Below, one piece after another: positions 32,201-44,054 of a DNA stretch of 64,000 nt. The number at the start of each line of letters is the position of its first letter. Position 1 is the stretch's first letter. The position numbers were made by a program, and so were the translations under genes. The stretch covers positions 496,001 through 560,000 of the forward strand of contig JALGAS010000011.1 of the NCBI GenBank assembly GCA_023078685.1, written 5' to 3'. The DNA is from Neopestalotiopsis rosae. Taxonomy: Eukaryota > Ascomycota > Sordariomycetes > Amphisphaeriales > Sporocadaceae. The notes beneath the pieces were generated by a model. The model ran no database searches. It was not told where the DNA came from and worked only from the letters and a program-made list of their open reading frames with translations.

Positions 32201-33834
32201 CCCAGCTGACTGTCTGCAATGAAGCGCAAGATTGTTGCTGCGGAAATGAACAGCGGGACCGCAATTCGGATTAGCATCTCTAGAGCTGTTTGGGATGGCC
32301 AGTCTGCTGGAAGCTGGTCGGTGCCGCTCTGATTGAAATCATCCTTGATCTTGCCAAGATCGTACTTCAAGTATACAGTCAAATCGTGCTCGATCGCTGA
32401 CTGTGCAACCTCGTGTAAGATAAAATCTTGATATGTGCCCTTAGCAGCCTGAAAGCCCATACGGATAGGCAGTTCAGGACGACTAGTCAGGAAGAATTTG
32501 AGGTGCAGGCTGTTCAACGGTTTTGTGATTGACAGAATATTGATAAGGCTTTTGACATCTTCCTGCGGTTCACACTCATCTAATGCGTCAACAATGATCA
32601 GACATGAACGGCGATGATCAGTGTCACATGAAATTTTGGACATGGGACCGATAACCAGCTTCTGGAATTGTTCGCGCATGGCTCTTGAGACGATTGCAGG
32701 ATCCTCTTCGATCACAGCCTGCACATGTTCGGCCATCCCCGGCCATTGTCGAATAAGTTGACTGAGGATTGTTGTGAAGAACTTTGAAATTCCGCCAACA
32801 TCGCCCTCACCCCTCTTGAAGAAGAAAGTGGCTCCAAGTTCGTTGCTTTCAGAAAACTTTCGAGCAAGCGTATGAGAGATCGTGGACTTTCCAGTCCCAG
32901 CCATTCCGCTTAGCCAGTAAACTGTCTGAGAGGAAGGATCATGTACCCATTCGGCAATCTTACTCAGAACATCGGTCCGAGTACCCGCAAGACACTGCTG
33001 GTTATGTTCCTCGGCATGGGAATCGTATGCAGCACCGACGGCAACAGGAAGTTGTTTTAGCACTCCTGACGTTGAACGCAGTGATGTTTTGGCGCGTAGT
33101 CGCTCGAGTGCCTTAGTCTCCCCTTCTCCATATATAGAAGTCATGGAGACATCAAGGATACCCAGCAGAGAGTAAGCCTTGTCTTCACCCCTCGTTGTCG
33201 TCCGCCCTTTGGACCAAGAAATTCGTTCTTCGACGCTGAATTGGGCCATGGAAGCTCCTTGAAAGGCATTCGTCGGAAGTTTTGTGATCTCATGTATCAT
33301 CTCAGCAAGCGACTGCTTGTCGCCAAGTCGTTGGCAATCCGAAGAAAAGAATTCAACAATCCGGGGCGCAATAAGTTACTGCAACGTCCAGCCCCTAGAA
33401 AACCACTTGCTCTGCCGGAATGCCAACTTCCAGGTCGATCGTGCCAGTTCGTCGGCTTCACGGTCGCCATTTGAGACGTCTGCAAGGTATACATAGCACT
33501 TCTGGGCATTTTGATACCAGCGGAACATTGAGTTGATCGCTTCCGTGAGCTCGGCAGAGCTTGTCTTATCGATGCAGCACGTGTCTACCCAGAAGTGTTT
33601 CATGCCGTCGCGCTCAGCTTGCTGGCCGCAAAAGAGGATCTTTTGATAACCAGGCTTTTCTTCTCCCTTGTTGTCTCTGATATCTTGCAGGGTGACCTCA
33701 TCATCAAGACCAGTTCCCCACGTGTGCGAGAGGATTGCATAAGGAGGAATGTCGTATGAAATGTCTCTAGTAAGGGTTAATTCGCCATCAGCTCCAAGCT
33801 GAAGTAGTCGCATCGTCGTTGCGGGAGTCGACAA
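29236..33834 (-). pseudogene. HET-NACHT-WD40 allorecognition-type gene with nonsense codon and frameshift
   Basis: Read from 33834 (or a second ATG at 33813, MRLLQL, the usual start of such proteins). HET domain: PPYAILSHTWG, DTCCIDK, MFRWYQNAQKCYVYL, WFSRGWTLQ. At that last point, where the family continues with Glu then L-APR, there is TAA (33376-33378); the same frame goes on (LIAPRIVEFFSSDC) into the rest of HET and the NACHT domain (Walker A GMAGTGKST, Walker B CLIIVDALDECEP). A run of nine A (coding strand, about 31827-31835) then shifts the frame; translation resumes one frame over (VHEQLASRCLRVL). A normal 53-nt intron (31450-31502) joins to about 13 WD40 repeats and an intact C-terminus. 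Such proteins act in vegetative incompatibility and fungal innate recognition. The two lesions would stop production of a full-length protein unless one or both are sequence errors. Confidence 0.85.
31450..31502 (-). other. Intron between the NACHT part and the WD40 part
   Basis: Donor GTAAGA after LIIP, branch GACTAAC, acceptor CTAGCAG; phase 0; joins LRLIIP to GECPELENF. It shows that the two downstream blocks belong to one gene. Confidence 0.75.
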
Positions 33835-34726
33835 TGTTTAGATGGTTTGTAACTCTAGAGTTGTGCGTACTCCAATTAGATGTGATCGTCGCATCGAGAA
33901 TTTTTTTTTTCTTTTTTTTTGTCTTTTTTTGGAGAAGCCATTGCCCTCCGCCTGCCAGCACCGGCTGCATCCATCAGGTCAAGCGGCTGGAAGATGAATC
34001 CACCAGGTTTCACCAATAGGACGCGCAATTGACTACAGACACGTCAGTCGACCCATTTTGAAAGTCGCCTTTGATACTACGTACCGCGGAAAAGATGCAA
34101 TCAACAATGCATCATTTCCGTTTCGAAGAAAATCATACCTGCATGCTTGCCTAAATTATATAAGAAAAAGTTCCAAATCATAATATAGAATATCTGGAAG
34201 TTTCGGGTCAATGCTAATACTTGTACCCTCCAATTGTTGATGAGGTACGAACCTTCACGGCGTGGCACGGGCAATGTCAGGTTCAACATACTGGGCGGTC
34301 CTCTGCCGATTAAGTTGTCATGACTGTCTCCAACTATAAGTAACCACTGCAAGACACCATGAGTTGTGTCACGATGTGCTTGCCCACTCATAATTGTGCC
34401 TCCCTCAGTTTGAGCTATGGATGCGCTAATTGTTTAAACTGTTCAAGAAGTAGCATAGCCTCTTTCTCTCCAGGTGCCAATTTTATGGTGCATGCAGGGT
34501 TGAAGCGCTAAACCGGTCCGGCGTGTGCGGCTGAGGAGTAGCAATGAGAAGATCTGCGAATCCCCTGTTCTTCGTGTCTGCCTTGGCTACAACGGCGACT
34601 AGACATATATGGTGGGACTCCGTGTTCCGGGACGTTGCAAAGAAGGTTTTGTTGCTCATTTCGTGGTGTTGTTGTTCTGTAAAAGGACGGGTTTGTGGGA
34701 CTCTTTAACCACTTGTAAGACCGATC
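33835..34726. other. Intergenic region with T-rich tract
   Basis: Divergent promoter region between the HET-NACHT-WD40 gene (-) and the hypothetical gene (+). A T tract (33901-33930: T10, C, T9, GTC, T7) lies about 70 bp upstream of the HET ATG and reads as poly-A on that gene's strand. Confidence 0.6.
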
Positions 34727-36504
34727 ATGTCCAACAACTCTGACAATGGCTATTCGCCCACCGACATCATCACATATATTGGCGTGCCTCTAGCCGTTCT
34801 TGGCGTCTTGCCCATTCTCTACAACACGGTCGCAACGCTGGCCGCGCTGTCGAAGATCAAGCGCATGCTGAGGAGAGCAAAGCTGCCCGCCTTGACGCGA
34901 AGCGACATTGTCAACAAGGTGATCGAGGTGGAACTACCACGGTACGCCGTCACCCCATGGGACCGATTCAGCGAAAGGACCGAGTACTGGGAGCTCTCGC
35001 GGCAGCCGAGCCAGATACCCGGCGGCAGCTGGACGACGTTCAACTGGAAGACCAACACTATTGGCCTCAAGACCCAGCGCGTCGAGTACGCGGACCAGCT
35101 GCGCCAGCCGCAGGTCGAGGTCGCCTTTGACGAGCTCGTTTCGTACCTGCTGGACCTCGGCGCCGTGCCCGATGCCCACGGATGGAAGCTCCTGCGCACG
35201 ACGGGGCTGTGGACGCCGACAGGCTGCGCCCTCATGAAGTCTCTCGAGGGCCACAAGGCCCTGACTATTGCGCCCTTGGATGATTCAGACGGACACTTGT
35301 CGTTGGCAGTGGAATGGTCTTCATCATGGACGACGCGGGATTCGGGATCACTTCCTCCGTATTGGGTACGACTACCACCATTTCAACAACCGACGAAGCC
35401 AGATGAGGTCCAAGCAGGAGACTCTACAGTCAAGAGCGGCGAAGTTGTAGAGCCTGCTAGCGAAGCGACCGAGTCACAAGTCAAGAAGGTTACTTCAAAA
35501 GAATCCCTAGACTCGATTCAAAAACAATCACAATCGAATTCCCAGACACCAATATCCTGCCAGATTTCCATCGACGGCCTCAATTCTGCACTGAGTCAAG
35601 ATCTAGAAATCCTCACATCGGGATCAACACCGCCGAGCCTCTATATTGAGCACCTCCGCATCCGCGCCGGCAAAGCCGACGGCGTGTGGTTCGCCAGTGC
35701 CGCGACGGCATACGGGACATCGGGCCATACCATGCTCTGGAACTACAAGATTCCGGACGAGATCCTCGGGTTCGCCTCGCGCGACACAGTCCCCTGCGGC
35801 GTGCTGGTTTTGTTGAATGTGGTCGACGAGGCCGACACGCCGCAGTGGGCCACCAAGTTCAATCAGGGGATGGAGTACCACGAGGTCGTCACACGGCGCC
35901 ACCAGGAGCAGAGGCTAGCGATGGCCGAGGAGGACCGCATGTCCCACGAACAGCGACAGATTGCCATTGGCAATAGAATGCAGAGGGAGATGCAGCAGCG
36001 AATGAATGACAGTGAGTTTCACGTCCCAGGTATAGGAAATGAAATGGCAAATGATCTAATGAGAGTAATTTTCTTGCAATAGTGCGTGACAGGATGCGAC
36101 TCGACGCTCAGCGTCGTGATCAACGCGAGCTCGAGGCCCTGCAAAGCCCCAAATGGGACAACAGGCTCGTCGCCGAGCACAATATCAAGTGGCTCAAGGC
36201 CAGGGGCCACATGGATCTGGACGTCACCCTCAAGGATGCCGTGGGCATGTTCTTGCATCGCATGGTCCTCGACGGGGAGTTTGCCTCGTCCCTGTGTCGT
36301 GTCCTCGGCCTGTGGAAGGCGTGGGCCGACAATGGAGGCCTGAGGGTGTCAGATCTCTCTGCGCTGCGAGAGTCGCAGGAAATGTTTGCCAGGGCCAGTC
36401 TGCTCGTCGCCATGATCAAGGACACGACCACTGCCCTCGACGGCACTGTTGCCATGGATTTGCAAGAGTGCATGAGGATGTGGAAGACGGTCAGGTTGGG
36501 CTAA
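34727..36504 (+). CDS. Hypothetical protein with N-terminal membrane helix
   Basis: Model: join(34727..36011, 36083..36504), 568 residues; one 71-nt intron, phase-consistent. A single hydrophobic segment near the N-terminus (about 17-41, YIGVPLAVLGVLPILYNTV) is followed by a basic stretch (KIKRMLRRAK), suggesting an anchor with a cytosolic body. Residues about 50-170 contain aromatic-rich motifs (WDRFSERTEYWELSR, GGSWTTFNWKT). A Ser/Glu-rich low-complexity linker (about 225-285) leads to a second globular part, and the C-terminal 150 residues are Gln/Arg/Met-rich and helical (QRLAMAEEDRMSHEQRQ). The protein looks like a real conserved fungal protein of unknown function; I do not recognise a named domain. 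Confidence 0.75.
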
Positions 36505-37235
36505 ACATTGGTTATTCCCTTCAGATCTGTATGGAAAGTAGTTCCTCTGTTGAATTGTAATGTCACCAAGATCACGACTTGCCAACACTCTCTATTTTAG
36601 AAAAAAAATCGTCGGACTTGGTTACGTCTGTGCAATCACTGCAGTCTGTATTTGTAGACTTGCCTATGAATGCTCACGTGTATGACCACATGGGACAGCG
36701 AGGTAAAAAGCATAGCGTCCTGGAAGCATTTCAATCTCGAATCAGAGGGACACACCAAAGAAGAGGCGCTGTACCAAAACACCCAGGACTCGACTGGAGG
36801 ACTGAGAAGTAGAAGTCCAATACGTAATCCCAAGATGGCTTCGTGATTCCTCTAGTGGCGATCTCCTCCAAAAACGCCCCCTGCCGATCTCCACTGCCGA
36901 CGTCCGGCAATCTGGGGTAAATCACCAAGTGAGGAGGTTGGCGTGCCTCGCTAGCAATAGCTCTTATACCTTCCCCATCTGTATAATGGAGACATCATTG
37001 TACAATTTGTTGATGAATTCCCTGTTCAGCATCTAGATTTACTCGAGATCCGAGTCCCACCAATGATACCCGCACTTTTGTCCTCGGCATTTCCGAATTC
37101 TCAATTATTTATGTCGTCTATAGACAAGTGCATTTATTGACTTTTTAATCATTTTCATATTCAAACCTGATTCAACTTGCCAACAGACTATTTGAGACTC
37201 GGCCATTACTTGAATAAGTTTCTCTGGCAAGCAAA
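36505..37235. other. Intergenic region
   Basis: About 730 bp, AT-rich towards its right end. No supported gene; a frame at 36579-36812 has no features. Confidence 0.55.
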
Positions 37236-37804
37236 ATGCGTTTCACGAATATCTTCACATCGTTCCTGTCGGTAGCCATGCCAACGGTCACCGCGGCCAC
37301 CCCGGCATCACCAGGCTTGACATACCTATATACAGCTAACGTGACTCTGGGCACAAAGTTCAGCATGGGCGTCGGCCCATACGGAGAGCGAGTAGCGATC
37401 CCGATCATCGGCGGCACCTTTACAGGGCCCAATATGAACGGTATGCCATGACTACATCTATCACGACGACGTGAAGACGAACAAAAGTCTTTCCGTTCTT
37501 ACTAATTCATTCGAAAGGCACCATTGTAAATCTCGGAGCCGACTGGGGCTGGACGGACACGCACGATAATCAAGTCACGTTCCATCCAGACACGCGGTAC
37601 AACCTCCGGACGTCGGACGGGGCCAACATTTTCATCCAGACCGAAGGGCCCAAACAGGCCGACGGCACTATCCATCTCAGAGAAAAGTTCGAAACCGGCC
37701 ACCCAGACTACTACTGGCTGAACAACATTGTGGCCATTGGCATCCTGACGTCCGGGGACGGATATGTCATGATTGATACCTGGCAGGTGAGTTTGAAGCA
37801 TTGA
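37236..37804 (+). CDS. DUF3237 family protein, probably secreted
   Basis: Model: join(37236..37440, 37518..37804), 163 residues; 77-nt intron. Begins with a likely signal peptide (MRFTNIFTSFLSVAMPTVTAA). The body matches DUF3237 beta-barrel proteins: GLTYLYTANVTLGTKF, GPYGERVAIPIIGGTFTGP, GADWGWTDT, YNLRTSDGANIFIQTEG, HLREKFETG, YYWLNNIVAIGIL and DTWQ near the end. Function of the family is unknown. The last five codons follow a perfect donor-like CAG/GTGAGT at about 37786, so the true C-terminus may lie on another exon; the version given ends at TGA 37802. Confidence 0.75.
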
Positions 37805-38392
37805 AGACATCCCGTGAATTTCATTGCCTATGAAACCCGAAGAGCATAATCGACCTTCTGTTTATGAAATGCATGTCGATGTTTTCTATTTGAAGATAAA
37901 TGGCTGACGGGTAGATATATAGATTACTTCGCCAGCTGCGTGATGATGCAGCGTGATGTGGTCGACAAATTGGTACATTGTACATGGGATATAAATCAGT
38001 TCGAAGTACAAACTCATGTTCTGTTGCCCAAATTATTGGCTAGCGTGTGAGAGTCATACGACTACATGTACTTCTTGAAATTTAGATCAAAAAGATGATC
38101 GTCATATCTGCATAATTATCAATTGAATTACCTCAATGTCATGTTATACTACTATATTATTGATTTGCATCTCTCATGAGGCTGGGTTCTGGCCTCAGAC
38201 TTTAATAGTCTTGTAGTATCATGGACAACCCGTAATTTCAAAGCAAGTACAAAGCTCGAGCGACTAAGCATACACGTCATTCATATCAGTCATCTCAACC
38301 CCCAACCTTGATGTATGTACATGCGTTTCAGCTCGGCCTTCGAGTCGACGGCCTCGTCCACTCCCATCTCTGCCTCAGTGTACCTTCTTGTT
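37805..38392. other. AT-rich intergenic region between convergent genes
   Basis: About 590 bp, clearly AT-richer than its surroundings; serves as the two 3' ends. No other feature seen. Confidence 0.6.
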
Positions 38393-41300
38393 TTACCGTC
38401 CACTAGAGAAAGCGCTCTTAACCTCGCCCCGTGGCCACTCAAACAAGACATCACCGCCGTACACTGTAGATGTAATGGTGGAAATTCTGACCTCGACCTC
38501 TCCATAAAATTGTTCACACTCTCTCAGTACCTTGTTCACCAACGCTCTGCTGCTCGTGACGCTGGGGTTCTCATCCGAGTCGCCAAAGTGCTTCTCGACT
38601 CTCTTCCTCAGAGCTTCTACTCCCTTCTTGACCTCGCGACCGTCGTAGTTTGACAGGACTTTGTTGAAAGTTGTCTTGGAATTCGATGGCTGCGATGCAA
38701 TAGTCGTGGGTGGCTTGCCCGAGTTCATCTGGGACTCAATATTCTCGACATAATCCAAGAGCTTGCCCAGCGGTCGCCGCATAACCGCGTTTAGGTAGAG
38801 ATTCATGTGCTCATTCAACTCATTGTTGGCCTCGTCTTTCGAATCCTCGAGTATCTCCAATCCACGTGTGTCGAGCTCCTCCAGGAAATGGTTCATGTTC
38901 TCAATGAGCAGGATGTGGTAGTTCAATGCCTCCTTGTCCTCGGGATCGGCACCGGTGCTGGTCTGCGTTGCCGGATTTTCACGAGCAATCACCTTGAGAG
39001 ACTCAAACATTGTCTTGATGATACGTCCATACTGGGTGTCAATGGTTCTGCGCGCCGCGCTGGTCGTTTCGGCCGCCGCCATCATATTCTCAACTGCACC
39101 AGAGAATAGTGGGAAAATTCGCATAAAGGAGATGACTCCCTTGCGCTTCTTGATCTTGACCTTGGTTTCTTCAATAGCCCGGATCTGCTCGTCCACGAAT
39201 CTTGCGAATCGCGTTTGAAGATTGTTGTGTAGTTTATGCAACACACCGTTGAGAAATTCTTGATTAGACTGGGTCATGTCCGAGTGCTTCCGCTCGAGCA
39301 CTGCCAATACTCCAACTCCTTGTCTATTATCTGGTCAGTTTATGCTCATCACGGCAAATCAAGAGGGTTATAACTTACAGTGGATCTTGGGATAGAACCC
39401 AATCGACGGTTTGCTGCAGTTCAGTTTCCATGAAACCGAATATCACCTCCATAGCCCGTGCCACGCGTCTAGCGAGATCCCTATCAGGCTCCATGAGTCT
39501 ATGTCGCCGCAAATCACCATAACGTCGATCACGAGGTTTTGCCGAGGCAACTGCGTCAGGGAAGTCCAGGGTCTCCAATGTCGTGGCATGGAAAAAGTCA
39601 ATAACAAAGTTTTGCTCCATTTCCACGAGCGGCAACAGATCATCGGCAATGCCAGCGAATATCTCATATGGCAGGACACGCTCGCCTTTCTCGACAGCGG
39701 CTTTGTTGCCTTCTCCCAGAGGCGAACGTAAAGATCTGGCCAGTGTTTGACTTCGCTTGACGGTAAGTTTCCTTGCCGTCGCCATCGTGCTCTCTTGCTG
39801 TTTCTCTGCTTGTGCTGTAAAGAGAAGTTCGGCCTCTTCGCCGGTAGGCTTGCTGGCATTACGCTTCCAGGCTGTAAGTACTTCCTTGAACTCTGACTTG
39901 TAGATTGGGAAGTTCTTGTCCTGGTATACTTGGAGAAACGTGTTCCACCCAGTCAGGTCCAGGTCACGCGCATACACCATGAGCGGGTTGTAGCGCCAGA
40001 GAAGATCGCGTCCAGCATCGTGGTGCTTTGGGTCGACCTTTTTGGACAGCGCGCCGTCCAGACTCTTCTTGACCTCGCGCGCAGCCAAGTCGAACTGCAG
40101 CTCCATAAACTGTCGGTATCTGACCAAGAACTGGGCGCTGCTGTTGAGGTACATCTCCTTCTTTTCCTGCACAATGCGCATCTTGCCATAATCGGTATTG
40201 AAGCCACTCTGCTGATCCCCAAGACTAAGATCATCCGCTCGTGATTCTGCACCATCCATGGTGGGGTCGATCTTTGTCATTGCCTTGTATAATGTCACGA
40301 GAGTGGACTCGACATCTTCCAAGCCAGCCATGGAGTCCAGAGGAGCGACCTCGAGAGGTCGAAGGTCCTCCCGCTGAATCGCACATGTATCGAGAAGAGA
40401 TTCCAACTCTTTCCTGAGCAACTTCTGATTCGCAGCTTGCACTTGCAGACCTTGCCCTTGAGCTTCAATATAGGCTATGTCTTCAGACAGGGTCTAGTAG
40501 ACAGAAGTTAGTGATCATTCCCTGCCATTAAGGTTGTGTTTTACTTACCCCCAATTCGACGCTATAAAGAGTCAGAAGATTGTCAAGCTCGTCACACTCT
40601 GCGATGGCAACGTCAAGGCCTCGCTTGATAGCATCGATTCGCTCGTCTTCTTCTTCGAACCTGACCACCCAATCACCCGCCTGAGCCTTGTTGAGCTGAC
40701 GGTCAACGTCCATCTTCATCTCCTCAAAGTTGCGACTACGCATTTTCTCGCCAGGTACCCATCCAAAATGATCCAGTAATTTGATGAACTCGTCGGTCTG
40801 GCCAGCAAGTATGTTTGAGTCGATGCCAAGAGTGGTTAGATATTTTGCATCGTTTCCAGTGATAGCAGGCTCCTCGGCCGGTTTCTTGACAACCTCTGCG
40901 ATTTTCGTCTGCTCTGCAACAGATGGCTGCAAGCTACTGGGTCGACTTGAGTTGGGCACCGTGATTTTCACCTCGGGTACATTGTTGGAGTTTCTCTTTG
41001 GAGATTTGGGCGGTTCCACAGCCTTCGGGGGTTCAGGCTTCAGCACAGGTCTGGGCGGCGCTGGTACAACTTCGGTGATCCCATCCGGTCCATCGCTGTC
41101 AGAACGCTTCAGTTCCCGTAGTCTTTCACCAGCACCACCTGGTCGTGGTTTGAAAGCTGACACTGCTGAGACGGCTTTCCATAGGGCACCAGCTAGTTCG
41201 CCCTTGGATTTCTTGGACTTGATCATTGGTCCGAGGCCAGGGCGACTTTCCTCGGGCTCCGCAGGCGGCGGCGGAGGTGTCTTGGGCTTTTCCACTGGCG

Positions 41301-42805
41301 CCGGAGATGGAGTCGCGCTGACAAATGGCGGAGTTCCAGGAGAGGGTGTCGGCATCACAGGCGAGGCAGCGCCCAAGGGCGTCTCTGGTTCATTGAGAGC
41401 AGTGGCGATGGAAGAATTGTCCATCCTTGACGGTGCTGCAGGCTTGCGCGGAGACATTCTCTCGGCATTCCGCGGCGGCGGCGGAGGCTGTGGTTGCGAC
41501 AACTCTTGTGGTGGTTGCGGCGGCTGTGTAAGCGACTGCGAATCCTTTCTGAAACCGGGACTCATCAGGGGGGCCGGGACCAGATCGTTATCTACAGAAG
41601 CATTCTGTGGTCTGGAAGGATCCATTGGTGGTCGTCGTCGATCCGGGAGGTCGAATTGGGGAGCAGGTCCTGGCGGTGGGACTTGTAGTGGCGGCGGTAC
41701 TTGTTGCTGTGACTGGGCGGGGGGTGTTCCTGTTTGTTCGCGATCACGGTCCCCAAATCTCGCAAACGCGCCTGGCCCATTCATGCCACCTCTTGATCGT
41801 GGCGGAATGCTCGAGGCGTCTTCGCTCTTTCTAGAAGCCAATGAATCCTGGCTGGGGTTATTTCCGGCCAATCGGCGAAGTGATGGTGGTGGTGGTAGGC
41901 TTGGGTCCCGCGATCCCACACTAGAGGCAGGCGACGCCGACATGCCATTCGGGGGGATAAGACCACGGCTCGGAGAAGCTGGCCGTCGCGGTGGTGGTTG
42001 ATATGCTTGTATGGGTGTCTTGGAAACAGAAATCTCACTCTGTGCAGGCGAGATACCGGGTCGTAGTGATGAGGGAGGTGCTGTCTCGGCAACAGGAGCA
42101 TTGCGGGTTGGTGGACGTCGTGATCCGAGGACCTGATCCTGCTCACGGGGGTCAAAGCCATGGAGCTCAGGGAGCTTGCCTCCAGTATATTTGCTGTAAA
42201 TCTTGATCAGACTGGCGATGAAGAACTTCTTTTCTTTATCGGCTGAGCACTGCCAGAAATATGGCTTTCCAATAACAACTGTGAATCCAGTGTCGCCTGC
42301 CCATTGTCGCTTTCTCGGATCAACAGAGGTGGAAGTGAAAGACTCGATACCGGTCAGGTCGTTCAGATCCCACGTCTTTCCAATTGAAAATGTACCGTTC
42401 GCGTTTTCTTTGGATTTGTGCATTCGAACGCGACCTGACTTGCGGACGGCGACAATTATAACACGCGGCTTCTCGGATTGTGGCGTGATTGCCTCAGGGG
42501 GAGGCGGCGAGGACGGATGAGAGCTGTATTCCATGATCCGGATATGGGTAATGTAGGTTTCAAGCACTGCAACGAGCAAGTCAGTCAATCATCCTTCGCC
42601 GACAATGCGTCGCACTGATGATAGCGATGATTCTCAGGCGAGAGAACATCTGCAGTTCCAGCATGACCATGATAGAACACTTACAGGAACCATCCGTGTC
42701 CTTCTTGTTGAAGCAGCTGTCGACAATGCGACGCTTCTCTTCCTCAAACCTCTCAGCACGGCCAACCTCGCGGCCGCCGCTGCCATTCGGCCGAGGCGCA
42801 TCCAT
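38393..42805 (-). CDS. sec3: Exocyst complex component Sec3
   Basis: Model: complement(join(38393..39323, 39379..40493, 40549..42566, 42685..42805)), 1394 residues; introns of 118, 55 and 55 nt. The short first exon (residues 1-40, MDAPRPNGSGG) joins LLETYITHIRI. An N-terminal PH-like phosphoinositide/Rho-binding domain follows (about 70-190: RVIIVAVRKSGRVRMHKSK, KTWDLNDLTGIESF, FTVVIGKPYFWQ). Residues about 200-540 are a long Pro/Ser-rich disordered linker. Coiled-coil and the exocyst Sec3 C-terminal helical rods fill the rest (SVELGTLSEDIAYIEAQGQ, LLRKELESLLDTC, LERKHSDMTQSNQEFLN). Sec3 marks sites of polarised exocytosis at the hyphal tip as part of the exocyst tether. Length fits filamentous fungal Sec3. 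Confidence 0.94.
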
Positions 42806-44054
42806 CTTGTCGGAGAGTCCTGCTGTGTCTGTCGTAATGGGAAAAATGCGTCGCTCGCAATCGCTATTGGACCATGATCTTCGGCGTCACTCCTCCGCGG
42901 GGGGAGCTTCGATTGCTTTGGGCTGGAGCTATTTCGCAGGCAGGTTGTTAGGCAGGTAGGTGATATGCTGTCAACGTGTCCCGCGCGGGCACCTAGCGGC
43001 CAAATCGTGGGGGACGGACGGCTTGGGGAGTCCTTTTTTTTTTTTTTGAGTTTGCAGATAATTGCAATGTCCTCTCTGTCCAATCCTCAGCCAGTGTGCA
43101 GGACTTCAGTTCGCAATGTCGCCGTCGACCGCCGCTGGTTTGACGTCGGAATTTGTTTAGTTGGATGTATCGAGTGGCGGCCTATGAAGTTCACCTGTGT
43201 CTGATTTCATGTCTCTCGCCCTCCTCGAGGTCCGATGCACGTCCCCCAGCTGCTGCAGCGCTAACCCCTGTACTTGGTAGCGGATTCGAGCCTAACCGTG
43301 GACCCCTGACAGCATTGTGTTCAGTGTTGACCGTTGGGGCTTCAAATGTATCAGAAAGCTCTAGTGCTACTACGTACTGTATTGATACACCACCTCTACG
43401 TACAAGGCTTGATGCAAAGAATGGCATCTGGCATCTGCAATTACTTATAATGTAATCCATTCGAATGGCTGTACCGTAATATGTACTCCTTTCATTCATC
43501 AGATCTGTTAAATACACCATTTGAGGGTTTTAAAATCCACAGATCAAATGTATTCATACAAGCTAGAATCTCAAATCTTGAACAAAATCGAATGCCATTT
43601 TCCAGCCTATTGGGCAAAGACTTCATGGCAACGCCCTCTATCAATACAAGTCCGCGCAGTAATACTATGGCAACTAAAATCCTCTGATCCCTTGTATCAA
43701 TGCGATGCAACTACTTGAGTCCTCCCTTGCCCTCCCTTGCTGTGCCGGTATGGATCTTTCTCCTAACAATACATGTCCTGAACGCCTATGGGGTATCCGA
43801 GCGGATGTTCTTCCGTCCGCAATAGCCTCGATCATAACGCCCCAAACGAAGTAACACGCCTCAAAACAGCATGCAGATTAACTCATCCTAGCGACATTGC
43901 CCCGTATTTCCTTTTGTGTCCATTCGTCATTGGTCGCGTCAGCTGTATAGCCATGACAACCCGAATCTTGGAGGATTCATCCAAGTCAGATATCAAGGGC
44001 AATGCAGGTCACCCGTTTGCAATGATGGCTACTTGCCAGTGTCCAGCTCTTATC
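42806..44054. other. Intergenic region with T14 run
   Basis: About 1.25 kb between Sec3 and Rsc9, both minus. Contains T14 at 43034-43047 (A14 on the Sec3 strand, about 230 bp before its ATG). Small frames at 43153-43718 are unsupported. Confidence 0.55.

Noticed and set aside
40781..42001. 406-codon plus-strand Gly-rich frame
   Set aside because: Antisense to the Pro-rich linker of Sec3 (Pro codons read as Gly).
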